A stretch of DNA of 64,000 bases from Prevotella sp. (GTDB lineage Bacteria > Bacteroidota > Bacteroidia > Bacteroidales > Bacteroidaceae): NCBI GenBank assembly GCA_017619275.1, contig JAFZSR010000058.1, positions 1 to 64,000 on the forward strand. Direction: 5' to 3'. Both the position numbers and the translations under genes were made by a program. Below are positions 26,094-36,700 of the stretch, in pieces. The notes under the pieces are model-generated. The model worked only from the letters and a program-made list of their open reading frames with translations. It searched no databases and was not told the DNA's origin. Every line of letters begins with the position of its first letter. The first letter of the stretch is position 1.

Positions 26094-26535
26094 GCGGCGC
26101 CTCCTCCTCAATGATAGATTGCACGGTGTAGAACTTGAACTGTTGTGGAGTCAGATGGCGCACGTCGAAATGCTCTTTCCCATCCTTCGACTTGGTGTAG
26201 AGGCGCAACATCTTCTGGAATTTCTTTTCCAGCTTCTCTTTTTTCAGCGAGTAGAACACCATACAGGTTCGGTGCTGCATCTGCTCATGCTGTGCCAAGT
26301 AGTCGCGCAGTTGATAGGAGTAGGCCTGACGGTCTTGCAGGAATTTGTTTTTCGTTTCAATCCAAGCACTGTCAACCTGCTGTATGGCCGTGAAGTGCAC
26401 AATGGTGTCGGTAAACGACGCTGCCATGCCAAACATATACATCTTTGGCACGGGCTGCCTGCGTGCGCTGATGCTGCCGCACACCATCGTCAGTGCCACG
26501 AACAGCAGCAGGGCCGCAAATATGTTTTTTCTCAT
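26086..26535 (-). CDS. Exported hypothetical protein (149 aa)
   Basis: It begins with a signal peptide ([20 protein letters not shown]). The mature part is basic and helical, for example [20 protein letters not shown], with no recognised domain. It overlaps the end of rpoD by four bases and the next gene by eight, so it is translated as a link between the sigma factor gene and the HprK-like cassette. Confidence 0.75.
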   Translation of the reverse strand: MRKNIFAALLLFVALTMVCGSISARRQPVPKMYMFGMAASFTDTIVHFTAIQQVDSAWIETKNKFLQDRQAYSYQLRDYLAQHEQMQHRTCMVFYSLKKEKLEKKFQKMLRLYTKSKDGKEHFDVRHLTPQQFKFYTVQSIIEEEAPHE

Positions 26536-27392
26536 TGTCCTAAATATCCTTTTAATATGTCGTTCTTGCTGTTGCGCAGGTGCCGCAATGCTTTTTCCTT
26601 TATCTGTCTCACCCGCTCGCGTGTCAGGCCGTATTTGCTGCCAATCTCGTCGAGCGTCATCTCTGGCTCACCAATGCCGAAGAAGGCTCTCACCACGTTT
26701 CGCTCACGCTCGGAGAGAGTTTTCAGGGCTTGTTCAATCTCGGCTTTCAGCGACTCGTTCACCAGTCCGTTATCGGCCATCGTGGCGTCGTTGTTCACCA
26801 GAATGTCGAGCAGCGAGCCGTCTTCGTCGGAGCCCAGCGGGGCGTCCATCGACACATGACGGCTGTTCACGCTCATGGCCTCGTCGATTTTCTCCAATGG
26901 CAGGTCCAGATGTTCCTGTAGTTCCTGCGCCGATGGTTTGCGCTCATGTTCCTGCTCGAAGCGGTTCATGGCCCTGGCAATCTTGCTCACCGACCCCACC
27001 TGGTTCACGGGCAGTCGCACGATACGGCTCTGGTCTGCAATAGCTTGCAGAATGCTCTGCCTAATCCACCACACGGCGTATGAGATGAACTTGAAGCCAC
27101 GCGTCTCGTCGAATTTCTCGGCAGCCTTGATTAGTCCCACATTGCCCTCGTTGATGAGGTCGGGCAGCGACAGCCCCTGGTTCTGATATTGCTTTGCCAC
27201 CGACACCACAAAACGCAAGTTGGCGCGAGTGAGGCGCTCCAAGGCGCGCTCATCGCCCTTCTTAATGCGCTGAGCCAGCTCCACCTCCTCCTCCGGGCCA
27301 ATCAGCTCTTCCTTGCTGATTTCCTGCAGGTATCTCTCCAGGGCTTCGCTCTCTCTGTTGGTGATCGACTTATTAATCTTCAGTTGTCTCAT
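26532..27392 (-). CDS. rpoD: Primary RNA polymerase sigma factor RpoD (sigma-ABfr type)
   Basis: A 286-residue group 1 sigma factor, short as in all Bacteroidota because the large N-terminal regions are absent. Regions are seen in order: 1.2 ([17 protein letters not shown]), 2.1-2.2 ([19 protein letters not shown]), 2.3-2.4 ([18 protein letters not shown]), 3 ([18 protein letters not shown]) and 4.2 helix-turn-helix ([19 protein letters not shown]). It reads the TAnnTTTG promoters found across the window. It leads a run of nine tightly packed minus-strand genes. Confidence 0.95.
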   Translation of the reverse strand: MRQLKINKSITNRESEALERYLQEISKEELIGPEEEVELAQRIKKGDERALERLTRANLRFVVSVAKQYQNQGLSLPDLINEGNVGLIKAAEKFDETRGFKFISYAVWWIRQSILQAIADQSRIVRLPVNQVGSVSKIARAMNRFEQEHERKPSAQELQEHLDLPLEKIDEAMSVNSRHVSMDAPLGSDEDGSLLDILVNNDATMADNGLVNESLKAEIEQALKTLSERERNVVRAFFGIGEPEMTLDEIGSKYGLTRERVRQIKEKALRHLRNSKNDILKGYLGQ

Positions 27393-27418
27393 GATGGTAT
27401 CAGCTTAAAGTCAAAGTG

Positions 27419-27426
27419 CAAAGGTA
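27419..27426 (-). promoter_or_regulatory. -7 box of rpoD promoter
   Basis: TACCTTTG, 26 bases before the ATG. The sequence immediately upstream, where a -33 element would lie, is filled by GAGTTAG word repeats. Confidence 0.8.
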
Positions 27427-27429
27427 CAA

Positions 27430-27463
27430 AAGAGTTAGGAGTTAGGAGTGAGCAGTTAGGAGT
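27430..27463. repeat. GAGTTAG word repeat upstream of rpoD
   Basis: Four imperfect units of GGAGTTA(G) in tandem, directly upstream of the rpoD -7 box. Confidence 0.7.
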
Positions 27464-27510
27464 TTTTTCTTCTCCTTAATCTTTTTTAACGTTCCGCTAA
27501 ATAATCCACT

Positions 27511-27612
27511 TTAGTCGTTTGGTTGTTTCGTCGTTTAGTCGTTTGGGGAGTTGGTTGTTTAGTCGTTTGTGCCTTCCCTAAACGACTAAACAACCAACTC
27601 CCCAAACGACCA
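27511..27612. repeat. TAGTCGTTTGG words forming a 31-bp perfect hairpin
   Basis: Arms 27538-27568 and 27580-27610 are perfect reverse complements (31 bases) around an 11-base loop, GTGCCTTCCCT. The arms are made of repeated TCGTTTAG/GTTGGTTG words. It sits just past the stop codon of the HtrA gene and before the rpoD promoter, so it probably ends HtrA transcription. Confidence 0.9.
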
Positions 27613-27620
27613 ACTAACTA

Positions 27621-29135
27621 TCAGTCTGCAAGCTGCACTACGAAGTAGCCCTTCTTACCGGTGGGATAGAGGCCCTTGATGATGAGCACTGGCTCGCTCG
27701 ATGTGCTGGTCTCCTTTACGATGTCTTGCAGATCTTGCACCGTCTTCATCGGCTCGTCGTTCACCTGGCGGATGATGAAGCCCTTGGGCACGCCGGCTTC
27801 CTTCATCTTACCGCTGTTCACCTTCATCACTTCCAGTCCATACTGCACCTCCAGCTGGTCTTTCTGCTGCTGGGTAATCTCGCGGAAGTCGGCACCCAGC
27901 ACATCCAGGTCGGCGTTCTTCACCACCTTGGTGTTGCCCTGCTCGTTGCGCAGCGTGATGGTCTTGGTCTGCTTCTTCTTGTTGTGCAGATAGGTGATGG
28001 TCACCTTGTCGCCCGGGCGCTTCTGTGCGATGATGCCGCTCAGGTCGCCAAACTTCGTCACCTTCTGGCCGTCCACCTCAATGATGGCATCGCCCTTCTC
28101 CAGACCGGCCTCCTCAGCAGCGCTGCCCTCGGTCACCTTGTCCACATAGATGCCCTCCATGGTGCCCAGGTCAACCTCCTTGCCTTCTTCCTTCTGTGAG
28201 TCGACGTAAGCCTTCACGTCGCCGCCCTGAATGCCAATCATGGCACGCTGCACAGTACCATACTTCTTGATATCGTCGACCACCTTGTTCATCATGGCCG
28301 TTGGGATGGCGAAACCGTATCCGCTGTAGCTGCCCGTCTGCGAATAAAGCATGGCGTTGATGCCCACCAGCTGACCATTGGTATTGACAAGGGCACCGCC
28401 CGAGTTGCCTGCGTTGATGGCGGCGTCGGTCTGTATGAAGCTCTCCACGCCATTGGCGCCCAGCGTGCGTGCCTTGGCCGAGATGATGCCTGCCGTGACG
28501 GTGTTGTTCAGTCCCAGCGGGTTGCCGATGGCCAGCACCCACTCGCCCACTTTCACGTTGTCGGAATTGGCAATCTGAATGGCGGGCAGGTTGCGTGCGT
28601 CAATCTTGATGAGTGCCAGGTCGGTGGTCTTGTCGGCTCCGATGATACGTGCCGAGTATTCCTTGCTGTCTGACAAAGTGACAGTCAGCTCATCGGCACC
28701 GTCCACCACATGGTTGTTGGTCACGATGTATCCATCGGCCGAGATTATCACGCCGCTGCCGGTTGCAGTGCGCTTGGGGGTCTGCACCTGACGCCTCTGC
28801 GTGCCACCCTGTCCACGCTGACGTGGCGTGCCGAAGAAGCCGCCGAAGGGGTCGCTGAAGAAATCCTCAAACGGGTCGCGTTGCACCTCCACGGTTTGAA
28901 TCTTCGAGTTTTGCACATATTTAATATGTACCACCGACGGCAGTGCCTTTTCGGCGGCATAGCTCAAGTCCACGGGCTGGACAGCTGGCATGGCCTGCAC
29001 GTTCAGCATCTCCGGCTGCTCGGTTGGTTCGTTTCCTGACTTGGTAGCGGCATGTGTGTTGTTGAATGCGGCTACTGCAAAGATGATGGCCGCCACGCTG
29101 GTGGTGGGGATCAAGTAATTCACAATCTTTTTCAT
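27621..29135 (-). CDS. HtrA/DegP-type periplasmic serine protease
   Basis: A 504-residue Do-type protease and chaperone of the cell envelope. Signal peptide ends near THAA. The trypsin-like domain holds the triad His (VTNNHVVDGA), Asp (TTDLALIKID) and Ser (AAINAGNSGGALVN). Two PDZ domains follow, near 300-385 and 410-500. The longer reading frame starts at 29183, upstream of the -7 box, so MKKIVNYLIPTTSVAA at 29135 is chosen. It is transcribed alone and is likely a stress gene, though no regulator site is evident. Confidence 0.93.
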   Translation of the reverse strand: MKKIVNYLIPTTSVAAIIFAVAAFNNTHAATKSGNEPTEQPEMLNVQAMPAVQPVDLSYAAEKALPSVVHIKYVQNSKIQTVEVQRDPFEDFFSDPFGGFFGTPRQRGQGGTQRRQVQTPKRTATGSGVIISADGYIVTNNHVVDGADELTVTLSDSKEYSARIIGADKTTDLALIKIDARNLPAIQIANSDNVKVGEWVLAIGNPLGLNNTVTAGIISAKARTLGANGVESFIQTDAAINAGNSGGALVNTNGQLVGINAMLYSQTGSYSGYGFAIPTAMMNKVVDDIKKYGTVQRAMIGIQGGDVKAYVDSQKEEGKEVDLGTMEGIYVDKVTEGSAAEEAGLEKGDAIIEVDGQKVTKFGDLSGIIAQKRPGDKVTITYLHNKKKQTKTITLRNEQGNTKVVKNADLDVLGADFREITQQQKDQLEVQYGLEVMKVNSGKMKEAGVPKGFIIRQVNDEPMKTVQDLQDIVKETSTSSEPVLIIKGLYPTGKKGYFVVQLAD

Positions 29136-29185
29136 ATTTTCTAATAGTTTGTTAATATCTATTTTGCATCTGTTGAATGACAATG

Positions 29186-29193
29186 CAAATATA
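29186..29193 (-). promoter_or_regulatory. -7 box, HtrA gene
   Basis: TATATTTG on the minus strand, 50 bases before the chosen ATG. Confidence 0.65.
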
Positions 29194-29569
29194 AGTTCAA
29201 TTTTTCTGAAACTGACAAATTGTCTGTTACTTTTCCGTCATTTTAACATTTCCGTTTTCCTCTTTAAACTCTCTTTGCTTGTTGACGTTGTTTTTTTACA
29301 TTCGTTTAATCAGTTAAGTTTAAATAAAATTGAGGGAGGGACGAAAGATGGCAAAAGGCTTGTAGGAGTGGGGGTTTCAGACTATGTCCATTTCCCCTAA
29401 AAAAAACCGTACGAGATTTTTTCAAACGGTGACGATTTTTTGAAAAAAGTCGTTACCAAAATTTTGCATGCCACCGCCTATGTATTTTGCACGCTAAACA
29501 AGGGACCGCATAATCGACAGGTTTTTCCACAAAGGAGTTAAAAAATTTGGTTGTTCGCCTGTTTTTGTG
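29194..29569. other. Divergent intergenic region
   Basis: About 375 AT-rich bases between the HtrA and pullulanase promoters. Apart from repeat C copy 3 no structure or gene is seen. Confidence 0.6.
29399..29475 (+). repeat. Palindromic repeat C, copy 3 (diverged)
   Basis: It keeps the CGTACGAGATTTTTTC half of the palindrome, but the left half has changed (AAAACCGTACGAG). The two GTGACGATTTTTTGAAAAAAGTCGTTACC units and the AAAATTTTG end follow. It lies between divergent promoters. Confidence 0.8.
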
Positions 29570-29577
29570 TAACTTTG
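29570..29577 (+). promoter_or_regulatory. -7 box, pullulanase operon
   Basis: TAACTTTG, 49 bases before the ATG at 29627. Confidence 0.75.
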
Positions 29578-29626
29578 CAGCAAACTTGTAAAACAGAAAA
29601 AAGGAAGAATAAAACGTAAAGAAAAG

Positions 29627-31594
29627 ATGAGACGACTACTGACTACAGCCATGACGGCAGCTGCGGTGTTAGCTGCTTGCGACCCGCAGAAAGACGAACC
29701 TTTCTGGTTCGACGAGATGAACTACTCGCCCAGCGAGACCGTGTTCAAGGTCTTCGCCCCTGAGAACGCACGTTGCTTTGTGGTGATGGACGGCGACAGT
29801 ATCAAGATGGAGCACAAGCCCACCGTCGACGACACACTAATGACAGAGGGCTGCATCTACAAGGCCACCGTAAAAGGCGACCTGAAGGGCAAGGAATACC
29901 AGATTGTGGTGAACGGACAGGCCTCGCCTGGCGTCTTCGCCAAGGCCGTGACCGTGAACGGCCAGAAGGGCGTGGTGGTCGACCTGCGCGACAGCGACCC
30001 CGAGGGATGGACCGACGACCGTGGCCCCCACCCCACCCGCTTTGCCGACTGGGTGGTGTATGAGATGCACCATCGCGACTTCTCCATCGCCCGCCCCGAC
30101 GCCCAGCATCCCGGCAAGTTCCTGGCGCTCACCGAGCCGTGGGCCATCAGCCATCTGAAGGAGTTGGGTATCAACGCCGTGCATATACTCCCGTCGTACG
30201 ACTTTGGGTCGGTGGACGAGACCAAGCTCGACAAGCCACAATACAACTGGGGTTACGACCCCGTGAACTACAACGTGCCCGAAGGTTCCTACAGCACCGA
30301 CCCCGCCGACCCCCTCTGCCGCATCCGCGAGTTCAAGCAGATGGTGAAGGCGCTGCACCAGGCGGGTATCAACGTGGTGCTCGACGTGGTGTACAACCAC
30401 ACCTACGACATCGACCACTCGAACTTCCAGCGCACTTATCCCGACTACTACTATCGTACGTTGAACGTTGAACATGGAACGTTGAACGACGATACAAACA
30501 GCGCTACCAACAACGTTCAATATTCAAACGGCAGTGGCTGTGGCAACGAGACGGCCAGCGAGAAGCTGATGATGCGCCGCTTCATGATTGCCAGCGTGAA
30601 GCACTGGATACGGGAGTACCACATCGACGGCTTCCGCTTCGACCTGATGGGTTGCCACGACATTGAGACGATGAACCAGATTCGCCAGGCCGTGGACGAG
30701 ATTGACCCCACCATATTAATATATGGAGAGGGATGGAGCGCCGGTCAGTGCGCACTGCCCACCGAACAGCTCGGTGTGAAGGCCAATATGCAACAGATGC
30801 CTGGCATCGCCGCCTTCAGCGATGACATACGCGACGCCCTGCGTGGCCCCTTCAGCGACGACACCAAGGGTGCCCTGCTGGCCGGCATCGGCGGTGAGGA
30901 GATGAGCCTGATGGCCGGACTGGCCGGCATGGTAGAGCATCCACAGGTGGACTACACGAAGGTGAACTACAGTAACCAGCCCTACGCTGCCGAACCCACG
31001 CAGATGATGTCCTACGTGAGCTGCCACGACGACATGTGCCTCGTAGACCGTCTGAAGGCCAGCATCCCAGGCATCCGCAACGATGAGCTGGTGCGCCTCG
31101 ACCTGCTGGCACAGACCGCCGTGTTCACCTCGCAGGGCATTCCCTTCATGCTCAGCGGCGAGGAGCTGCTGCGCACCAAGCTGGGTGTACACAACAGCTT
31201 CGAGAGTCCCGACAGTATCAACCAGCTAGACTGGGCCAACAAGGAACGCTATCCGCAAGTGATGGAATACTACCAGAGGCTCATCGCACTGCGCAGCCAC
31301 CATCCTGCCTTCCGCCTGGGAACGGCCCAGCTGGTGAGGGAGCACCTTGAGTTCCTGCCCACCAACGACAAATGCGTCGTGGCCATGCGCATCAGCAATG
31401 CTCCAGACGATGCATGGAGCGACATCATCGTCATCCTCAATACCAACCGACGTGCCATCAAGGCACAAATTCCCAGCGACGGAAAGTACACCGTAGCTTG
31501 CAGCAACGGTCGTATCGACGAACAGGGACTGGGAAGCGTCAGCGGTCCCACCGTCAGCGTCGCGCCACAGTCGGCACTCATTATTTATAAGTAA
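29627..31594 (+). CDS. Pullulanase-type GH13 lipoprotein
   Basis: A 655-residue alpha-1,6-glucan debranching enzyme family member. The lipobox VLAACD makes it a lipoprotein. A CBM48-like domain (about 30-125) precedes the GH13 barrel. Catalytic landmarks are nucleophile Asp in IDGFRFDLMG, acid/base Glu in ILIYGEGWSAG, and the VSCHDD histidine/aspartate. The barrel is interrupted near residues 277-300 by a stretch encoded by word repeat A (TLNVEHGTLNDD, then NNVQYSNGSG), in the position of a variable loop. It starts a three-gene run with two pectinolytic lyases, 15 bases before the next. Confidence 0.88.
   Translation: MRRLLTTAMTAAAVLAACDPQKDEPFWFDEMNYSPSETVFKVFAPENARCFVVMDGDSIKMEHKPTVDDTLMTEGCIYKATVKGDLKGKEYQIVVNGQASPGVFAKAVTVNGQKGVVVDLRDSDPEGWTDDRGPHPTRFADWVVYEMHHRDFSIARPDAQHPGKFLALTEPWAISHLKELGINAVHILPSYDFGSVDETKLDKPQYNWGYDPVNYNVPEGSYSTDPADPLCRIREFKQMVKALHQAGINVVLDVVYNHTYDIDHSNFQRTYPDYYYRTLNVEHGTLNDDTNSATNNVQYSNGSGCGNETASEKLMMRRFMIASVKHWIREYHIDGFRFDLMGCHDIETMNQIRQAVDEIDPTILIYGEGWSAGQCALPTEQLGVKANMQQMPGIAAFSDDIRDALRGPFSDDTKGALLAGIGGEEMSLMAGLAGMVEHPQVDYTKVNYSNQPYAAEPTQMMSYVSCHDDMCLVDRLKASIPGIRNDELVRLDLLAQTAVFTSQGIPFMLSGEELLRTKLGVHNSFESPDSINQLDWANKERYPQVMEYYQRLIALRSHHPAFRLGTAQLVREHLEFLPTNDKCVVAMRISNAPDDAWSDIIVILNTNRRAIKAQIPSDGKYTVACSNGRIDEQGLGSVSGPTVSVAPQSALIIYK
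30457..30529. repeat. Word repeat A, copy 3, inside pullulanase gene
   Basis: Direct units ACGTTGAAC, GTTGAAC, ATGGAAC, GTTGAAC, then 22 bases later the inverted units AACGTTCAATATTCAA. Together they can form a hairpin in the mRNA. The length keeps the frame open. Confidence 0.85.
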
Positions 31595-31609
31595 CTCCAG
31601 AACCAGGCC

Positions 31610-33763
31610 ATGACACTAAAGAAAACCATCGCACTTCTTGCCGTCGGCCAGCTGGCCATCGGCTCGTTGACCGCACAGGTCACCCCAGCCAGCCAAATGG
31701 AACACCTCGACAGGGGACTGGTGGCACTGCCCAGCGGTGCAGGCAACTTTGTAAGCTGGCGCCTGCTGGGCACCGACGATGCCGGCACCACCTTCGACCT
31801 GCTGCGCGACGGCGAGGTCGTGGCAGAGAACCTGACGCTCACCAACTACGCCGACAAGACGGGACCACGCGGAGCCTCCTACCAAGTGGTGGCGCGTGTG
31901 AACGGCGAAGCCATTGAAACCAGCCAGCCCATGAACGCTTGGACCACGCTCTACAGCACCCTGCAACTCGACCGTCCGGCTAAAGGCGAGCAAGGTGGAA
32001 CCTACACCCCCAACGACATGAGCGTGGGCGACGTGGACGGCGACGGACAGTATGAACTCTTCGTGAAGTGGGACCCCTCGACCTCGAAGGATAACTCGCA
32101 GAGCGGCATCACCGACAACGTGTTCATCGACTGCTATCGGCTGGACGGTACCAAGCTGTGGCGCATCGACCTGGGGCGCAATATTCGTGCTGGGGCACAC
32201 TACACGCAGTTCATGGTCTACGACTTCGACGGCGACGGATGCGCCGAGATGATGTGCAAGACTGCCCCCGGCAGCATCGACGGACAGGGCAACTACGTGA
32301 ACCAGGCCGCCACCAGCGACGCCATCAAGAACGTGAGTGGCACCGCACTCTACCGCTCCAGCGACGGGCGCATCACTGACGGACAGGAGTGGCTCACCGT
32401 GTTCAAGGGACTCACCGGCGAGGCTATCCACACCATCTTCTACAACCCCAACCGCAACATGACCTATGGTGGAGCTGCCGATGGCTCGGTGAACTGGGGC
32501 GACGTAGACGGAAAGAACGACAAGGCCAGCTATGGCAACCGTGGCGAGCGTTTCCTGGCTGCCGTGGCTTGTCTGGACGGGCCCGACAAGCCCGCTTCTG
32601 GCATCTTCTGCCGAGGGTATTATGGCTACGCCTTCGTATGGGCTGTAGGCTTCGATGGTCAGCAGCTCTACCAGCGATGGCTCAGCCAGCACAAGGCCAG
32701 GAACAGCTATACTCTCTATACCTATGATACTGACGGCAAACGCACCGGCAAGGTGTATAACAACTTGACCTCCACCAGCGGTGGCGGCAGCGGCACCCTC
32801 TTCGCCAACGGCAACCACAACATGAGCGTGGCCGATGTCGATGGCGACGGGTGCGACGAAATCATCTGGGGCTCGGCAGCCCTCGACCACGACGGCTCAC
32901 TGCTCTATGGCACCGGCTTTGGTCATGGCGATGCCATGCACGTGGGGGCAATGATTCCTGGCCGTGAGGGTTTGCAGGTGTTCGAAGTGCATGAGGAGAA
33001 AGGAACCTACTCTTGGGACCTCCACGATGCGGCCACTGGCGAGGTGATACACAAAGGCGGCAATGCCGGCGTGGACAACGGACGCGGCATGGCCGCCGAT
33101 ATCGACCCGAAGACCGAGGGATGGGAGTTCTGGTCGAGCGACGAGCGGCAGCCACGCAGTGCGCAGACAGGTCAGGTGGTGGTGCAGAAGAACCCCTCGG
33201 TGAATTTCCGTATCTACTGGGACGGCGATGCCCAGGACGAACTCTTCGACGGGCGATACAACAGCAGCAGCGGCCAAGCCACGCCACAAATCACCAAGTG
33301 GAGCGTCTCCAGCCTCAACACGCTCAGAGAGTTTGGCAGCTCATTCGGCACGCCGCAAACCTGCAACACCACTAAGGCCACGCCGTCGCTGCAAGCCGAC
33401 CTGTTGGGCGACTGGCGCGAGGAGCTGGTGATGTGGAGCTACAGCGACCCGTCGAAAATCATGATCTACACCACCAACACCGCCACACAGTTGCGCGTGC
33501 CCACACTGATGCACGACCACACCTACCGCATGGCCGTGTGTTGGCAGAACACCGCCTACAACCAGCCGCCCCATTTGGGCTATCACCTGCAGGACTATGT
33601 CGATGGCAAACTCAACAGTGCCGTCCACGATGTTCAACGTTCAACGTCGAACGTTCAGCGTGTTTATGACCTGCAAGGCCGCCGCGTCAGCGACGTCAAC
33701 TCTCGCAAAGGCATCGTCATCCTTCGCGGAGATCATCAGGTGAGAAAGCTGGTCATCAAGTAA
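31610..33763 (+). CDS. Rhamnogalacturonan lyase (PL11) with T9SS tail
   Basis: A 717-residue secreted lyase that cleaves the rhamnose-galacturonate backbone of pectin by beta-elimination. Signal peptide ends near SLTAQ. The N-terminal beta domain (MEHLDRGLVALPSGAGNFVS) and the eight-bladed propeller with calcium-binding DxDGDG motifs (GDVDGDGQYELFVKW; YDFDGDGCAEMMCKT; DVDGDGCDEIIWG) match YesW/YesX-type enzymes. The end VYDLQGRRVSDVNSRKGIVI then VRKLVIK is a type IX secretion tail. It is joined to the body by VQRSTSNVQR, encoded by word repeat A. Confidence 0.9.
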   Translation: MTLKKTIALLAVGQLAIGSLTAQVTPASQMEHLDRGLVALPSGAGNFVSWRLLGTDDAGTTFDLLRDGEVVAENLTLTNYADKTGPRGASYQVVARVNGEAIETSQPMNAWTTLYSTLQLDRPAKGEQGGTYTPNDMSVGDVDGDGQYELFVKWDPSTSKDNSQSGITDNVFIDCYRLDGTKLWRIDLGRNIRAGAHYTQFMVYDFDGDGCAEMMCKTAPGSIDGQGNYVNQAATSDAIKNVSGTALYRSSDGRITDGQEWLTVFKGLTGEAIHTIFYNPNRNMTYGGAADGSVNWGDVDGKNDKASYGNRGERFLAAVACLDGPDKPASGIFCRGYYGYAFVWAVGFDGQQLYQRWLSQHKARNSYTLYTYDTDGKRTGKVYNNLTSTSGGGSGTLFANGNHNMSVADVDGDGCDEIIWGSAALDHDGSLLYGTGFGHGDAMHVGAMIPGREGLQVFEVHEEKGTYSWDLHDAATGEVIHKGGNAGVDNGRGMAADIDPKTEGWEFWSSDERQPRSAQTGQVVVQKNPSVNFRIYWDGDAQDELFDGRYNSSSGQATPQITKWSVSSLNTLREFGSSFGTPQTCNTTKATPSLQADLLGDWREELVMWSYSDPSKIMIYTTNTATQLRVPTLMHDHTYRMAVCWQNTAYNQPPHLGYHLQDYVDGKLNSAVHDVQRSTSNVQRVYDLQGRRVSDVNSRKGIVILRGDHQVRKLVIK
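33629..33660. repeat. Word repeat A, copy 4, inside PL11 gene
   Basis: Four units of GTTCAAC(GT) with two point changes, in frame, exactly at the boundary between the catalytic propeller and the C-terminal sorting domain. Confidence 0.85.
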
Positions 33764-33775
33764 TAAGCCATTAGT

Positions 33776-36700
33776 ATGAAGTATTTGGTTTTTAATATCC
33801 TATTGCTCTTTGCCTCCCTTACGGCCAATGCCCAGCAACTGGCCTTCCCTGGCGCACAGGGCTGGGGGCGCTTTGCCACGGGCGGACGTGGCGGCAGCGT
33901 CTACCACGTGACCAATCTGAACGATAGCGGCACCGGTTCGCTTCGCGATGCTGTCAGCCAGCCCAACCGCATCATCGTCTTCGACGTGGCTGGTGTCATC
34001 CGCATCAACAGTCGCATGACGTTCAAGAACAACCTCTATGTGGCTGGACAGACGGCACCCGGCGAGGGCATCACCGTCTATGGCAACGGTGTGAGCTTCT
34101 CAGGGGCCACTAATACCATCGTGCGCTATATGCGCTTTCGCATGGGCATGGGCGGCGATTCGGGCAAGGACTGCGCCGGCATTGCCAACGGCACCAACAT
34201 GATCTTCGACCACTGCTCGTTTGCATGGGGGCGCGACGAAACCTTCAGCATCAACCCCGACGGCAAAGGCACCACGCCACAAGACATCACCCTGCAATAC
34301 TGCATCGTGGGACAAGGGCTGATGGACCACTCGGCTGGCGGGCTGATGCAAGCCGACCACGTGTCGCTGATAGGAAACCTGCTCTGCGACAACGCCACGC
34401 GTAACTTCAAGGTAAAGGGCACCAACCAGTATGCCAACAACATCGTGTACAACTGGAAGAACGGAGCCTACATCATGGGCGGCGACTCCGAGGGCAAATC
34501 CTACGTCAACATCCAATCGAACCTCTTCATCAATGGTCCAGCCGTGGGGGGCGCCGCCTTCACAGGCGGCAACAGCGACTTCCATTGCTATGGCGACGAC
34601 AACTGGCAAGACAGCAACCGCGACGGGCTTTTCAACCCGCAGATAGTGACCGACTACAACGCCGCCACACGCGAGCAGCAGCCCTACGCCTACCCAACCC
34701 TGCAATTGCTCGACGGCCGCACCCTGCTCGACACCAACCTGCCCACCGTGGGCGCTTCGCTGCCCTATCGCGACTATACCGACTGCTACATGGCCGACGA
34801 GGTGATGTCCTACGGAAAGAGCGGCGCACTCATCAGCAACGAGAACTCGCTGCCTTACGGCATCCCCTCAACTTGGAACGTGTGGAAAGGACAGAAGCCC
34901 ACCGACACCGACGGCGACGGCATGCCCGACGAGTGGGAACAAGCCAACGGCACCAACTCCGCTCAAGCCGACGCCATGGTCATCGCCGACAACGGCTATG
35001 CCAACATCGAGAACTACATCAACAGCATCAGCCGTGATAACCGCCAGTATTTCCTGCGCCCGCCACTGATGCTCATCCTGCAAGCCTCCACCCCCACGAC
35101 GATGACGCTCGCCTGGACCGACTACACCGACGACGAGCAGGGCTTCAGCGTGGAGATAGAACAGGATGGAGCGTTCCACGAAGTGAAGCGCACCGCTGCC
35201 AACGTCAGGCAATGCACCATCAACCAAGGCTTGCAGCCAGCCACCACTTACAAGGTGCGCATGCGAGCCTTCGACGGCGACAACTATTCGGCCTATACCA
35301 ACGTGCTCGAAGCCAAGACTCGCCCCGAGCAGACCGACATCATCGACTGCGACGCTTTCGTCGGCGACAACGATGCCAACTGGCTCATAGAACCCGAGAC
35401 CGATGAAACCATCACCCTCGACACACAGGTGGAGAAGCAAGCCGTGGTGGTGAGAGGACAGGCCAACGTGACCATTGATGGCAATGGCGGCATCGGCGGC
35501 ACCGCTTCGCTCAACAAAGCAGGAAACGGCACGCTGACCCTGCTTACCAAGAACACTTACACCGGAGCCACCGTGCTGCACGGCGGCGAGCTGCACTTCA
35601 ACACCATCGCCAACGGCGGACAGCCTTCAGCCTTGGGCGCTTCGCAAGAGTTTGCCCAAAACTGGATCATGGACGGCGGGGCTTATGTCTATACCGGTGC
35701 CGACGCCACCACCAACCGCTCGGCGCGACTGCTCAACGACACGGAACTCTGCATCGACCATGCCGCGCTTACTTTCCAGGACGGCACCAACGCCACCGCC
35801 TTTGAGGGCGAGGGCGACCTCATCATCAATGGCGGCGGACAGCTCAACGTGGCTGCGAACAATCTGTTCCAGTTCAAGGGCGACCTGGTGCTGCGAGGTT
35901 CCAACATCTATCTCAGTACCGCCGAAATTGCCAAGCAGGGCATCGGCAAGGCCAGCCGACTGGTGATGCGGGGCGGCACCCTCTCCACCAATGGCGAGAA
36001 TGCTGGCTATGAAACCTATTCCTTCCCCATCTATGTGCCCGATGGCAACGAGAGCGTGCCCGTCTTCGCCCCCCATCGCAACTGCTACATCGACTGTACC
36101 GTCACAGGCACAGGCACCCTGCAACTCGACATCCCCTACCTGCGCGAATATATCCGAGGCAACTGGCAGGGCTTCCGCGGCCGGCTCATTGCCAACGGTG
36201 TGAATCCGAAAAGCAGCGAGGGCTCGTTGCTGCTGGTGAACAGTGCCAACACCGACCTGCCCTCGACCGCCGTCACGCTGAAGGGCAGCGCACGACTCTG
36301 CGCATGGGCCACCAACGGCACCTTCGAGGTGGGAGGCCTAAGCGGTGCCCGCGGAACCTATCTGATGGGATGCAGCAAGAACACGAAAGACTTCCAGTGC
36401 ACTTGGCAGGTGGGCATGGCCAACACCGACGAGCAGTTCAACGGCATCATCAACAACTGGGATTGCAGCGGAGCCGACCGTGGTGGCACCGTCGCCATTG
36501 AAAAGCGTGGCAGCGGCACATGGCGTCTCACGGGTGTCAACCCCTATCGCGGAACCACCACCGTGAGCGGCGGCACCCTCGTCGTCAACGGCACACACGA
36601 CGGCACCGGTGCCGTCACCGTGAAGAGCGGGGCCACCCTGGCGGGTGAGGGAACGCTGGCAGGGCGCGTCACCATCATGAAAGGCGCAACCATCCATGCG

